From positions 4,024,001-4,088,000 of the forward strand of contig CM075188.1 in assembly GCA_037577475.1 (NCBI GenBank): a stretch of 64,000 bases of DNA. Reading direction: 5' to 3'. The translations under genes were made by a program, and so were the position numbers. Below are positions 33,698 to 46,508 of this stretch, in pieces (the first letter of the stretch is position 1; every line of letters begins with the position of its first letter). The stretch comes from Chaunax sp. Z400 (Eukaryota; Chordata; Actinopteri; Lophiiformes; Chaunacidae). Under the pieces are notes generated by a model. It was not told the DNA's origin and did not search any database. It worked only from the letters and a program-made list of their open reading frames with translations.

Positions 33698-35399
33698 ATG
33701 AGGAGCCAGTGCTGGCTGTAACTACACCTCTGGACACAGAGTAGAGTTAACCATGGAGAGTCTGAGTTCACATAAAGGTTAAAGGCCTTCTCATCAGCTG
33801 ACTGAACCTACTAACAACTGACCAGGGGATTAGTCAGCAGCCCATGCCAGCTGGAGAATAAGAATAGATGCACAGATAATTAATTCTCTAATTAAGTCCC
33901 TCTCATGATCATGTCGGTACACTGGAGTAGAGACAGGTGCTCCCTACCAAGTTTTCAGTAACCCTCCAAAGTCTGCTGCTAATGAAATCTTTCTCTGAGT
34001 GTATTTTGTCTGGAAATGTTTTTACTTTAGCAGATTGACGACATTTTCCACAATCATGGACAGAACAGTCTAAGTGCCTCCTTGTCTCTGACTCGCTCTT
34101 AGGTTTTTAGCCAACACTCATGTTTTTTTCACAGTGGTCGCCAAGTGGTTTATTCAAAGGGGTTGTGATTTTCTGAAATGCTATAATAACTGCTTGAAGA
34201 TTTCTATTAAATAAATTTGTCTTTGTTGCAATGTCCATTGTGTTGTCTTGGTTCTGGTATGTTTTTATTTAGCACACACCCTAGACTAATTCCCCAGAGT
34301 TTTTGTTTTGTTTTGTTTTTTCATTTTGAGAGCATAAGCTAAAAAGACAGAACAGTACTAGACATAACATGCTGGACCTGTTAATCCTTGTCTTTTATGA
34401 TCAAACACCCAATCAGTGATTTTATGGGTATCAAAATGAAAAATACTGGCCAGATGTCCTAACACATACTTGAGTGTTTATTCAGTGTAAAGGATAGACT
34501 CATATGGTCACACTCCCCCCTGACTCCACAAGATATTACCACAAAAAGGTCACTTTTATCACCAGTTAGAGGCTCTGTTTGAGGTTGTTTTAGTGTGACC
34601 TACCACAATAACTGCCCTCTGCTTAGATGCAGCAGTGTTTGAATGTCACTGTCGAGCTGCCTGGGTGTATGATCCCCACTTGGAGGACCTTGCCTTTTTC
34701 CAGCACTGCAGCAACCTGATCCCAGACTGCCACGCTGTAGTTTTTCCTTTGTAAATGAAGGAGCAGGGCTAAAAGAAATCAGTTAACTAATCTGACCCAG
34801 ATTCCACTGCAGCTTTGGCTTGGCCATTGTAGTTTTCTGGGTTTTACTCTGTAGTAGCAGTGGGATCATTTCATTGGTCACTAATGACAGCCTTTATGCT
34901 TGCTGTGCATTGTGCTTTACATCAAAACTGTATTCAAAACATGCTTCACAGGAAGAACTCATAAATGCTGTAATCTTAATGTAAATGCATCCAAACTGAA
35001 TAAAAAAACTTAGTAAAAAGGCTCAAATAAATTGTGAAGGTGTAGATGTCTGCTTCTTGAACATCATCCACACTGCAGGGACTACCAGGCCACACTGAAC
35101 GCTCTCAAATAAACTAGCTCTTCCTGTCCTATCTTTGCATCACAAAGCGTTATGCCTTTAGCCTGGTAACACTGACAGCTAGAATTGATTAGCTGATGAG
35201 TAGTCATAGTTAAAGTCATAGTAAAAGCTGTGACATAGGAGTAGTAATGGTGCAAAGTCAGTTGTAAAAGCTGTAGTAGTAGTAAAATTTCCTGTAATTA
35301 AAACTGTTGTAATGGTGGAAGCAGTAGTAATAGTAACAGACATGGAGCCAGAGATTTTGGTTACATTTTTTATAGTGTGTCTGTTGTCTATTATCTATA

Positions 35400-35540
35400 A
35401 TGTGAGGAATCTCTCTCTGTCTGTCTGTCTGTAATTCGCCTATCCTGAGAACCATTCATCTGATCTACTTCAAACTTGGCACAAGTTGCTTGGGGCCCAA
35501 AGAAGTGCATTGTTGACTTTGGTGCAATTTGGATATGCGA
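35400..35540 (+). repeat. Fish dispersed repeat fragment
   Basis: A short (TCTG)n lead is followed by 'aattcgcctatcctgagaac', 'ctacttcaaacttggcac' and 'gtgcattgttgactttggtg'. I recognise this order as a multi-copy fish sequence, but its class is unknown to me. Confidence 0.4.
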
Positions 35541-35749
35541 CACGCTCAATATGAATACATTTAGTATAAATATGCAAACAGCGGTGTGTGCAGAAGCAGG
35601 GACTGGGACGTATTGATGTAAGTGAAGTCATCAGTAACGACTATGGCGCCTTGCCAGGATCACTGTGCCTGGTCCAAAACACCACATCCATGGCTTGAAG
35701 CATAATTCATCTGAAGAACAAGCTGCTGCTAAATATCCTGGTCCTCGAT

Positions 35750-36090
35750 CATCTAAAGTGTGGCAGTATTTTAGACAGAGACCAAACGATGTGGTGCTCT
35801 GTAAGCTCTGTAAGCTCTGCTAACTGGATGTCTTATTACAACTGATCCATGAACACTTGAAGTGAAAACACCAGATTGCAGATGGCAGAAACACCGCATA
35901 AGTCCTGTTTACTGTTTTAATTTATTAATTTTAATTCTCTAAATGTTTATCACCAGCTATTTTTCCACCGCTGCTGTTATAGGAAAGATTTGACCCATGA
36001 GGTGTGGGAGTATTTTAACAGACATCCAACATTGTGGTTCGTTGTAAGCTCTGCAAATTGGACACGTCTCATCACAGTATTACATATCAG
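35750..36090 (+). pseudogene. Two degenerate BED zinc-finger copies
   Basis: From 35752 the frame reads SKVWQYFRQRPNDVVLCKLC, a stop, and later HEHLK with KH. This is the W-x2-F, Cys-x2-Cys and His layout of a BED zinc finger. From about 35990 a related copy reads HEVWEYFNRHPT and then, after a frameshift, CKLCKLD. The two copies resemble each other at DNA level ('gtgtggcagtattttaacag'-like start, 'tgtaagctctg' end). BED fingers occur in hAT transposases and derived ZBED genes. This looks like dead transposon debris. Confidence 0.5.
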
Positions 36091-39000
36091 GATATCGTTT
36101 TATATTTAATGTTTAGTTTAACGGTCATGTATGCGTGAGGACAAAAAAAATCATCATCGAATCATCACTGGTGCGCAATGAATCTTGGGATAGAGTGGAT
36201 CCTGTGCGGCCCCAGAAAACAAGGCTGCACTTTTGAGCCACATTTGAAGGAGTCTTCGAAATGGGACGACTTTGTCGCACCGCTGTGGCACATTCTGTCT
36301 TCAAATACATGCTTTTAGCGATGCAACCCTTGAGTTGCTGCACAGCTAACATCACAGTAAGCTGCCTAGAACTTAAAAGGGCTGTCAACCGGCCTTTTTC
36401 TTTTTTCACAACTAAACTGAATGCTATAAAATTTGCACAACACTAACAGAACTCACTCTCCATTGTGGAAAGGTCACGAACACACACTGCTGCAGCCTGC
36501 AAAACCACATCCATCCAGGTCAAGTACCAAGTTTAAGGAGTCCTCTAGCAAAAAGAAATGCTTTACCAGTTGCATTATGGGAAATGTAGGTTCTTGTATG
36601 TTTGGAGCTTGACCTGTTAAAAGGCTAAAAATCAGAATGTTTTGCTCACATTTGTGTCACTTTTGACACATTGTTCAATTATTCCAATATTGTGAGATTG
36701 CAGCATCAGGAGTAGACCTACACCTTTCAGATGGCAAGCAGCATTTAACGTGCTGTCATATTCCTGCATTATGGCTTATGATGTCTCTGCTTGTTCGGAT
36801 GTCACCATGACACTGACCCCCATAACATGTTTGCTATTTTGCATGAGTTGTGTAACGCAGGAGTGATTCAGCTTGTGTATCTGATACAAGATGTGCTGTG
36901 TTGTACAATTCCATAGACTCAGGGTTTTGTTTAGGACAAGCAGAAGTTGAACTGAGTCGTTTGTAGCAGCAATAACCACCAAATAAATATGTAATAAATA
37001 TGAGACTTAACAGGCTTGGTGGAACAGTTATGGCCAAGACAACAGCAGCTGAGAATCTTTATTTGACACTTAACAACACAAACAGACTCTGGTTGGAACT
37101 TTAAGCCTTTTTTCATGGTCTGCTTTTATAGAGGACAAGAGAGCAGCCATATAGAGAGCAGTGCTCAGTGGAAAACAAGATGAAAAGTGTTAGTTTATAA
37201 AAAATACAGACAGCTGTGTGGAAAAAGAGAAGACAATTGCCAAGCTGTAATGGACAGAAACTGTGACAACATATTCATGATGGAGCTGTGTATGTATCTG
37301 TGCTTTACCACAGCCGGAGCTGTTTCACGTTCTCCTCATAACAAGATCAGAGGTTAGAAGATTCCCTACTGATCAGTACTACAACTCACACAGTCTCTGC
37401 TGTTCTGTACAGTGTCCTGGAGAATGTCAGTAAACATAAGAACCTACAACCTGTTCAGAACTGTTGTCAAAGGGATCTGCTGGAAGGGCCAGAGCTTTGA
37501 GAGAGCTGTCTGAGCATGTCCCAGAAACAGTGGAAACATGTAGCAGTGACCGGAGCCCCTCCGGGGGGAAAACTGCCTGCCAAAAAATATGATGAGTAAT
37601 AACAACAGCATGGATCGGGATGTGTTTTCTCCGCTTTCAGGAAGAGATTCAAGGCTACAAACCAAGGGCTGTCTCTCTCTCAGCCTGAAAACAATTAGTA
37701 GTCATGTGATTAGTGACACTTCCAAAACGGCAAGGGACCCAGTATCATCCACCCCGGACCCAGCATTCATCACTGCCTTCACTCTTGTGTGAACCCAGTG
37801 GCTGCAGTTCCAACAGGAATGGCTTTAAGAGGGAGATTTATATTCTGAAAGAAACATGTGATTATTCAGTATGAAGTCCTCATGCACTTAATAAAAACAG
37901 TTTCAGATACCCACAGAAATCACTGCTAAAGGAATGGATTGTGTAGTTGCTCAGGTGATCGCAGTACTTTGTTCACTGAGGCAACGTTCACATCCATGTC
38001 TAATAGAAAAAACATTTATTATTTATAAGGTTTATATTATATCAGAAGTGTAACAAATTAAGACCTCTGGGCTATTAACGGTCAAATATCAGCTGCTGTC
38101 TGGACAATTATGCAAAATTATAGGGAATTTGTGAGAATAGTTCTGAAAGTGTTATCTTTAATCTGCATCAATAAACTTTACAGAACATATGATGGGGTAC
38201 ATTTAGGCTGCTTTTTAAAACCTGGCCCTGCAGTAACAGTTACGTTTGCTTCGGACACTTTGCAACAGACACAAAGCTTAAACCACAGCTTCTTTAGTTG
38301 TACGATGCTTATTATCTTGTCTTTGGATGATTTTCACAGAATATGTGCAGTTCTTAATGATTGCTGACCTACCAAGATATCAGTTCCTTAGAAATGGATC
38401 ATTTTCATACACAGATATCAAGTAGGGCTGAATTGATGCACAAGTAGTTTTTAACTACTTGGTTCGCTCACCTGCTAGCCTTCTCTTGCTGCAGTAGTTT
38501 TGTAGTTGATTGTGACAACGTGTCGTAAATGCATTCAAAAGTTACAGTATAATCTTACATGCTGTTTTACTGGATATTGAAAGAATGACCAGTAACATTA
38601 AATATTACAACCAGATCTGTAACTGGGATAATGCTGTCAGTTTGTATACATTAAATAAATAAAAACTTTAATGACAAAAAAATAAAAAAATAAAAAATAA
38701 AAGAAATCAGTCCCTATCTACTCACCACTACTGTATGCTAATGGAGAGCTGGGTGAAGTCTCTTACATGTGCCACTAAACAAGCTCAGTGAAAACTCTGC
38801 ATACCTGTGTGTCAACCTGCTACACAGAGGTTGTGTCTACCTTTAGCTTAGTGGCCACTACGGTGGAGATTTAATAAAAAATAAAAAAAAATCTTTGAGC
38901 TGTCATTTTATATGTTTTTGGTTATTTTTTATGTTATAAAATCACTTCTTCAGTTGTTCAGGAGAATTCTTCAGCACTGTTTTATTGTGAAGCTCTCTTC

Positions 39001-39726
39001 ATCAGCATTAGATTAGATAATGAAACAGGACATGGAAACAGGCAGAAACAGATAGTCTGTTGTCACCATGATGTTACTGGATGATCAGTAGTCCCAGAAA
39101 ATCATAAAACTACATGTAGAACATTAGATACAGATTGTACCAACAACATGGGCCTATAGCATGTTCATAAATGAGCTTTAAATGTGTTGGTATGCCAAAT
39201 CTGTTATCTTTGGACAGAGCCAGACAGTTAGCCTAACTGTTTCTGCCTCTTTCCAGTATGAGTGCTAAGCTAGCTAAGCTAACTGTCCCTTTGTTTAGTT
39301 TGATTTTTAATGTTACATTATCAATACTTGTTGATTTCTTTGACCATATATTACCATACATTTGCTTGCAGCATGCACTGATAATACTATGCCTATAATG
39401 TTTAAAAAGTGGTTCTGATCCTCTTATCTAACTCTGCAAAATGTGAATAAGCATGTTTCCCAAAATGTTGTGATCAAAAGTCAGATTCAGTCAGCAATGG
39501 TAGCAGATGTTCACACGCTGTTTCTAGCAGGAGGTGGGCTTGTTGAAAAAGAGGCTTAATCCAGAAACACATGAGACATTAGATCATTATCCTGTCGGCC
39601 ATTCTTGGCAAGATACTCTTCCATTTTGTAATTTATTACTGGAATATTTAGGGCATCTCTATTTTGCGAAAATGAAGATTATCCCAGAAAACGTAGCTTT
39701 TTTCAGCATGATAATGGATTTTATCA

Positions 39727-39778
39727 ATGATCTATCTGTCTGGCTGTCTGTCTGTCTGTCTATCTATCTCTCTATATG

Positions 39779-39817
<39 letters not shown>

Positions 39818-40170
39818 GTCTGTCTATCTATCTATCTATCTATCTATCTGTCTATCTATCTGTCTATCTGTCTCTCTATATATCTATCTGTCTATCTGTC
39901 TGTCTATCTATCTATCTATCTATCTATCTGTCTATCTATCTATCTGTCTATCTATCTATCTGTCTGTCTATCCATCTATCTATCTGTCTATCCGTCTATC
40001 TATCTATCTGTCTGTCTATCCATCTATCTATCTGTCTACCTATCTGTCTGTCTGTCTGTCTATCTATCTGTCTGTCTATCTATCTATCTATCTATCTGTC
40101 TGTCTATCTATCTATCTGTCTGTCTGTCTGTCTGTCTATATATCTATCTATCTATCTGTCTGTCTATCTA

Positions 40171-40210
<40 letters not shown>
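39727..40210 (+). repeat. TATC/TGTC tetranucleotide array
   Basis: About 480 bases consist almost entirely of TATC and TGTC tetramers with rare interruptions (for example 'tctctatatgtc' and 'tatccgtc'). It gives long open frames in all three plus-strand frames, which read only as Ile/Tyr/Leu/Ser/Cys/Val strings and are not genes. Confidence 0.97.
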
Positions 40211-41177
40211 GACTTGAATCATGTGGTATTAGAACATGTTTGTTGAATCCAACACACTCCATCAAAACTTTAAAGACCTGCCTCATTTAGGGGAAAAAAA
40301 AATCTAAACTTGGAAATAAATATGAGAAAAAAGGAAAGAATTTGTGTTTTTGGCTCCCATTCAGTTCAGAGCTGTCTCTCTTACTCACCCCCTTCCTTTT
40401 CACTCTCTCCTGTTCCCCTTCCTTTCCCACTGTTTTCACATCTGGAGGGTATCTGGTGTGGCTGTGTGACTCCTCGCCTGCTATGGGACAGCCTGCATTG
40501 GAATTGGACGTCAGACTTTCTGCAAACATCGGTTAAAGAGGTAAAGTAGTAGAGCAGAACAATGCTTTTGCAGACTTTACTGTTGCATGTTTTATGGTTG
40601 TCTGTTATACTATATGGCGCTTAGATTGAGCTTTAGGTGTCAACATCATTCATCCATGCATGACAATTCTGGCATGTGTATTTTATACGATCCAGACTAC
40701 TTACCAGCACAGGAAAGCCACTTCACGACCACTGCTGAGCTGAGAAAGGATAATAAGCATAAAAAAAGAGCATGATGACGCTTGAGATCAGCATCTCTGC
40801 AGTATAATAAGGACTATTTCCACTTCAAGCTTTAACCTATAGGGTAACATGAGAGTGGTGAACTCCTGTCTGACCCCTGGGTGGTACCGTGTATTATTCT
40901 AACTGGTTCCACATCATACAATAAGTGCAGGGAATGCACAAACTTTTAATTTCCATTTGGGTGTATGCATGCTGCTGAGTGGATTTTATTTGTGTGCATT
41001 TGTTTGTTTGCTAGAAAAGCCTCTTCTGCTGAGTGAATGGCTTTAAGAAGTTTACCTTAAGAGCTGCCTTGAGGGCACATTTGGACTGACTATGAACTGG
41101 CTGACTATGACTAGAGAGCTGGCTTTACCAATACACAAGCCTCAGTGCTGTCTGTGTGCTTGTTAGACAACTGGAGA

Positions 41178-41210
41178 TGAGATGAGATGAGATGAGATGA
41201 GATGAGATGA
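41178..41210 (+). repeat. (TGAGA)n microsatellite
   Basis: About six tandem copies of the pentamer TGAGA. Confidence 0.85.
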
Positions 41211-41435
41211 CCTACAACTACTGTTGTTAGTTTTAATAGTGGAATGCCATTTTAAATGTAAGTAAGTAATATGATACTGTTAGATGTAAAACTTTACACA
41301 AGAACACTATATAGTGTGATTATGTAATTATATGTGTCTGTATTATTAGAAAGATATTATGTAGTCCACAAAATGTATATGACAGTATTTTATATGCATA
41401 TATAATGTTACATATTCATATGTTACATATATTTA

Positions 41436-42701
41436 CAGTTGGAGGCAAAATTATTCAACCCCCGTTGTATATTAGGTGTGTTGGCAAAATATACTATTTA
41501 TCACCTGTTAGCAAAAACCAAATCAAACAAGATATTGCAAGTGTTTTTCCCCAAATATAACAACATACTACTTATACTGACTATTTCAGTCTCAAAATGA
41601 TTCAACCCTTAATGACAAGCATCTCTGGTACTTTGTGGAGACCCTTTGCTGCTTTGACCTGCTGCAAACGTGATGCAGAGAGGGAGATTTTCTAGGATTC
41701 AAGTCAGGCGACTGTGATGGACTAGGACTTCTGAAACCAAGCCTTGGTGGACTTTGAGGTCTGATTGGGGTCATTGTCCTTTTTGAACGTCCAATGATGC
41801 CCAAGCTTCATCTTCCTCACAGATGGTGAGACATTTTCTTCTAGGATTACCTGATAATTGATGGAATCCATCTGACCCTCTACAGGCTGCAGGTTTCCAG
41901 TGCCTGAGGAAGCAAAGCAGCCCCAGAGCATCACTGAGCCATGCTTCACTGTAGGAAGGTGTTCTTTTCAGCATCAGCTTCATTCAAAAGTTAGTTTTAT
42001 TTCCTCGCTCCACAGAACAGCATCCCAAAATGTCTGTGTCTTATCTAGATGGTCCTGATCTACTGGAGCTGACTTTTCTTGTGCTTTTGGGTTAGGAGTG
42101 GTTGACGCCATGGAGTCCTGGCATGGCGTCCCTCAGCATGTGTCAACAGAAACATCAGTGCCTATAAAGCTTGTTACAGGTCTTTTGCTGTCACTCGAGT
42201 GTTTTTGTCCACCTGCTTGCTCAGGAGTCTGTTGGTAACTTCCTCTTTCTGCCACACCCAGGAAGTGTAGTCACTGTACCTTCAGCTTTGAACGCGCAAA
42301 CTATGCTTCCAAACGTACCTCTAGAAACTTTCAGTGTCTTTATGATCTTTTTGTATCCTTTCCTTGCTCGTGCAAGGCAATAATCTCTTCTCTTAATTAT
42401 TTGGACAGTTCACTTGACTTAGTCATATTGCTAATATTGATCTGTAGTATGTGCTTTACATGTAGACCTGAACAGAAAAAAACATTGGGACTCTGCAAAT
42501 GTGAGATGTTATTCAGGGGGAATATTTTTCAGCAAACGTAGCATTTATGTTGAATGTGGACAAAAACACTTGTAAAATCTTTTGCATTGAGATATTGAAA
42601 CTGTTCTTGTTTGGTTTGGTTTTTGCAAACAGCTGATAAATAGTATATTTTGCCAATAAACCTAATATACAATGAGGGTTGAATAATCTTGCTTCGAACT
42701 G
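41436..42701 (-). mobile_element. Tc1/mariner-like transposon, inactive
   Basis: The left end CAGTTGGAGGCAAAATTATT and the reverse complement of the right end (cagttcgaagcaagattatt) begin terminal inverted repeats of about 70 bp that reach 'ggcaaaatatactatttatca' on both sides. A TA lies at 41434-41435 on the left; the right flank is CA, a decayed TA target duplication. Total length is 1266 bp, normal for the family. The minus strand carries transposase pieces in different frames: KHGSVMLWGCFASSGTG and MDSINYQVILEENVSPSVRK (about 41840-41950), then a piece with QSPDLNP. This is the catalytic-core order of Tc1 transposases. Stops and frameshifts make it dead. Confidence 0.88.
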
Positions 42702-45285
42702 CATATAATATATATAACTGTATATAACATGATATAATATAATATAGTGCAGTGTAATAATATAATAAGGGATATAAAGTGCAATATAAATGTAGTTATG
42801 GACATGTTAAGTGTACATAATAATGAGTGTGAGCATAATATACTTTAATGTAATAGTATATATATAATGAATAATAATAATACAATCATAACGGTAGGAA
42901 GTATACTATAACACTATGCAATAGATGTGTGTCGTATTTTCAGAGTGTGATGTCATTAAGTAGAGCTGAGTGCCTGTACAGAGGTGTGATAATTTATTTT
43001 ATTTCATTTATACCAGAAGATTTGACTCTCTTACAAATTGTTAATTTTTATGACGGCTTGTGTGCAGTTTATCTTGTGTGATGCTCATCTTTTCAAATGA
43101 TCCCATTACAGTTGGTGAGGACTGAGGCTTTGGACTGGGCACAGAGAGACGCCTGTCTTTTGTTGTTGTCCTGGTGTGTAAATACAAAACTCTCCATCTT
43201 TCAATGCATTTTTAGACATAGTGACAGAAATACAGAATACAGAAGTGAAACTGCAGTGATGAGATATTGTTAATAGATTGAAAGGCTTTGAACTGAAATG
43301 ATGCAGTACAGAATAAACATACTATACATGTAGTTACAGTAAGTAGATAGATGTGCATTTTGCTGACTTTAAATGGTGCTAAAAATGGAGGCCCTTTTGA
43401 GAGACAGATAATGCATTAAAAAGGTCCAAATTAAGGCATCTGAGGAGAAATATCCTAACTTTTAGTGTTTAGAATGAGTGAAACATTTAAAAACCTGAAA
43501 TCAAACATTTCATATGACACTCAGAAATGTCTATCCTTACATCCTCATAAATTCACACATCTTTCAAACCTCACAGCCCCAGTTTGTAACACAGCATGAC
43601 TATTACTAGAGTTTTTGCATATGTTTGGTCATGAACCAAATTATCAGAGGATGGTGCATAAACTATAATTCTACTTTAGGGGGATATGATTATATGCACC
43701 AAATTTCATAGTAATCCTTCCAATCCTCTTCAGACTCACAGTGCATCAGTGGGCTTTACAATCTGTGTGATATATGACACCTTCTGTCCTTAGACCCTCG
43801 ATTGCAGTGAAAAGAACTGATTTATGGGATACTTTGTGAATGGGTGAGACATGAGTCAGACATGAACCCTCGAAATTCTGGTGCAGATCCAGGATTATCT
43901 TTTCTTACTTCCCTTAGCATTGCGAGATTTGACATTTTTCATCATTCTTGTCTCATTGCTCAGGGAAGTTCCATAGATTATGTTTAAACATAAACATATG
44001 TATGGTATTTGTATAGATATCTATGGGTGTATAAAGTGTGGTGCAGATAGAGATAATATCCACATCTGTTTTATCATATCCAGCCTTTTCAACTGTAATT
44101 CAACAGATCTCTGTAGTTTAGAGTAAAAACAAACAAACAAACAACAACGACATGTTACATTGTCATTCATGCCTACTATTTATTACTAACTGTGTTTTAT
44201 GACAAATGTATCTTTTATTATTCTATTGTAGGAGCCAAACAGTGTGTAGGATTGTCCAGCCTTGCATGTGCTCTACTGATTGTTATTCTAGTTTACACCT
44301 CTGCTTTTCCTGCTGTGACATACCAAATTATATTCCATGTAAAATGACACTTCGGTGACTATCAGCCTCTTAAAGCTGTGTATAAATCAGACACTGTGCA
44401 CATCACACTTAAGTGTAATAAATTAAAGACTATCTTCCTCCAGTTTATAGCCTTTCATTTTGTATTCAATTTAACATTGCATTATTTAAACTAGTGTAAA
44501 CAGTTTCCAGCTCAAAGCTGAGGTAACAGCTGAGCGTATAGCCAGCAGGTGGTGAACACACTGAATATGCTGTTAAAAAAGCAATATGTGGAGCATTGTT
44601 TAAGAAAAGGTCTCTCTGTGGTCACAAAATATCCTTTTTCTCTAGCGTGCTGCTGCTGTGCTGAATCTCAGCAGGTGGTTTCAATGCAGCTGTGTGATTA
44701 GTTCATCAAAAAGCCTGCTGTGAAACCAGATGTGTGATAAAGTTTCTCCTTTCATGCCACACAGATGATTCAGAGGAATGCTGCTCAATGGTTTTCCATG
44801 CTCACTTGGGACATGCAGCTTTTTGATTTTCCACGTCAGTGGACTGTTTTACTGACTGCTATGCAAATACAACTGTTGAGCCTTTGGTTCTAATGTTAAA
44901 CATTTCACCCCTACAGTCATAACTCTGTCTGCACTATCAAAAATCTGTCTAATATATTATCTTAAGTTACAATCGCAGTTGGAATCAGTCATATAATGCA
45001 ACAATGATTTTCTTCCATGCTATAAATGTGAAGCATAGGTGGATAAAGGTTGAGTGAGTACTGTGGTACAGATAATGTTCTTTTTATGATTACAAGCATT
45101 ATCCATAGCTGACGGCTCACTCATCCCTAGAGGTTATCCTGCACGAATGATTGACAGAATTACTTAACTGCAGGTGCTGAACGGTTTTGTGTTGTAACTG
45201 TTAATACAATGACCTCATCCATTTGTCAGTAAATCTTTTAGCATTAAAAATGACAATAGTTTGATTCCCGTTAAATGTGTCCAAC

Positions 45286-46076
45286 TACAACCCCGTTTCC
45301 AAAAAAGTTGGGACGCTGTGTAAAATATAAAGAGACAGAATGTAATGATTTGCAAAACATTGAAACCCCTTATTTAATTGAAAATAGCACAAAGAAAACA
45401 TTTCAAATGTTGAAAATGAGAAACTTTTGTTTTTTGAAAATTTTATGCCCATTTTGAATTTGATGCCAGCAACACGTTTCATTTCTTTTTTCTTTTTTTT
45501 TTATCTGTCTGCATGAACATTTTGCCAAGATGGGTAAAAAACATTGTTTTTAAATTACATGCAGTTTGATCTTGCAGCAGATAAGTGTTATGTCTGTGCT
45601 TGTGAGTGTGCATGTGACCTACACCAGCCCTCTGAAAAACTAGCTTAATGCGTTTTATTTGGAACTAATACCCATCTCTCATCAAAGAGGGCGTGATCCA
45701 TCTAGTGTGAAACACAGACCAAAACAAGACAAACGAGGACAAGGTTTTGGAGTATTACGAAAGGTAAAAAAAAAATGGACACCCCAAACTCTTGAGCATG
45801 CTGAAATCTTACATTAAGCAAGAGTAGGAAAACATTCCACTTTAAAATGACAGCAGTTGGTCTCCTCAGTTCTCAAATGCTGACAGAGTGTTGTTAAAAG
45901 AAGGTGATTTTTTAGATTTTTTAGCTGGCATCAAATTCTAAATGAGGATAGCATTTTGAAAAACATTTACATTTTTCTATTTCAACATTTGAAATGTTGT
46001 CTTTGTGCTATTTTCAATTACATATGGGGTTTGAATGATTTGCAAATCATCACATACTGTTTTTATTTACAACAGT
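45286..46076. mobile_element. Non-autonomous element with TIRs of about 150 bp
   Basis: The left arm starts 'tacaaccccgtttcc', then 'aaaaaagttgggacgctgtg', a common fish element end. The reverse complement of 45920-46070 repeats the left arm block by block: 'tgatttgcaaatcattcaaa', 'ttgaaaatagcacaaag', 'acatttcaaatgttgaaa' and 'gaatttgatgccagc'. The outermost part of the right arm is lost. There is no transposase frame. The ends suggest a MITE mobilised in trans; the superfamily is not certain. Confidence 0.7.
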
Positions 46077-46149
46077 TTTGTATAGCAGTGATGTCACACA
46101 TACAAAGACATACATTAGTAGAAAAACACTCAGTAGAGCGCAGAGCTCA

Positions 46150-46310
46150 GCAAAGGCCGAACAGTCCTTAACATGTCTGTTTAGGTCGTCTGACCCACAC
46201 CTCCACCAAGTTTTGTTTATGCTGAGCAGCTTTTATGTAATCCTTTGAACAAACAAAGCAATAAACAAACTGATTCTGATGAGAACATAACCTCCTTGGT
46301 GAAGGTAAAC
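46150..46310 (+). repeat. 'Cctccttggtgaggt' dispersed repeat, copy 4
   Basis: 'acatgtctgtttaggtcgtc', 'cctccaccaagttttgttt', 'gcttttatgtaatccttt' and 'gaacataacctccttggtga' give the clearest form of this repeat. It ends about 200 bases before the podn start codon. Confidence 0.55.
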
Positions 46311-46508
46311 ATGATCTTGTTTCCTTCATAAGGTCATACTTCTTTAAAATTTTTGAATTTTACAGTCTCCGAGTATAAAAACATCTAATACTGCGTCATT
46401 GGTCAAAAAGTAGCAGGTTTTTAGCTTTAACAAGGTCCTGTTCCCTGTGACCTGATGTTTAACTTGACTGTCCTTGTGCTTATGTAACAGGAGAGCTCAG
46501 CAGCAGAC

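Larger units (their letters stand above)
33698..46508. other. scp2-podn intergenic region, gene-free and repeat-rich
   Basis: After the scp2 3' UTR (to about 34230) no coding exon is recognised for 12 kb. Contents listed separately are a fish repeat at 35400-35530, BED-finger debris at 35750-36090, a TATC/TGTC array at 39727-40210, a TGAGA run at 41178-41210, a Tc1-like element at 41436-42701, and long-TIR and dispersed repeats at 45286-46310. The stretches 36100-39500 and 42710-45280 look unique and AT-rich. A fragment related to 62096-62916 lies at about 38945-39000. Confidence 0.55.
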
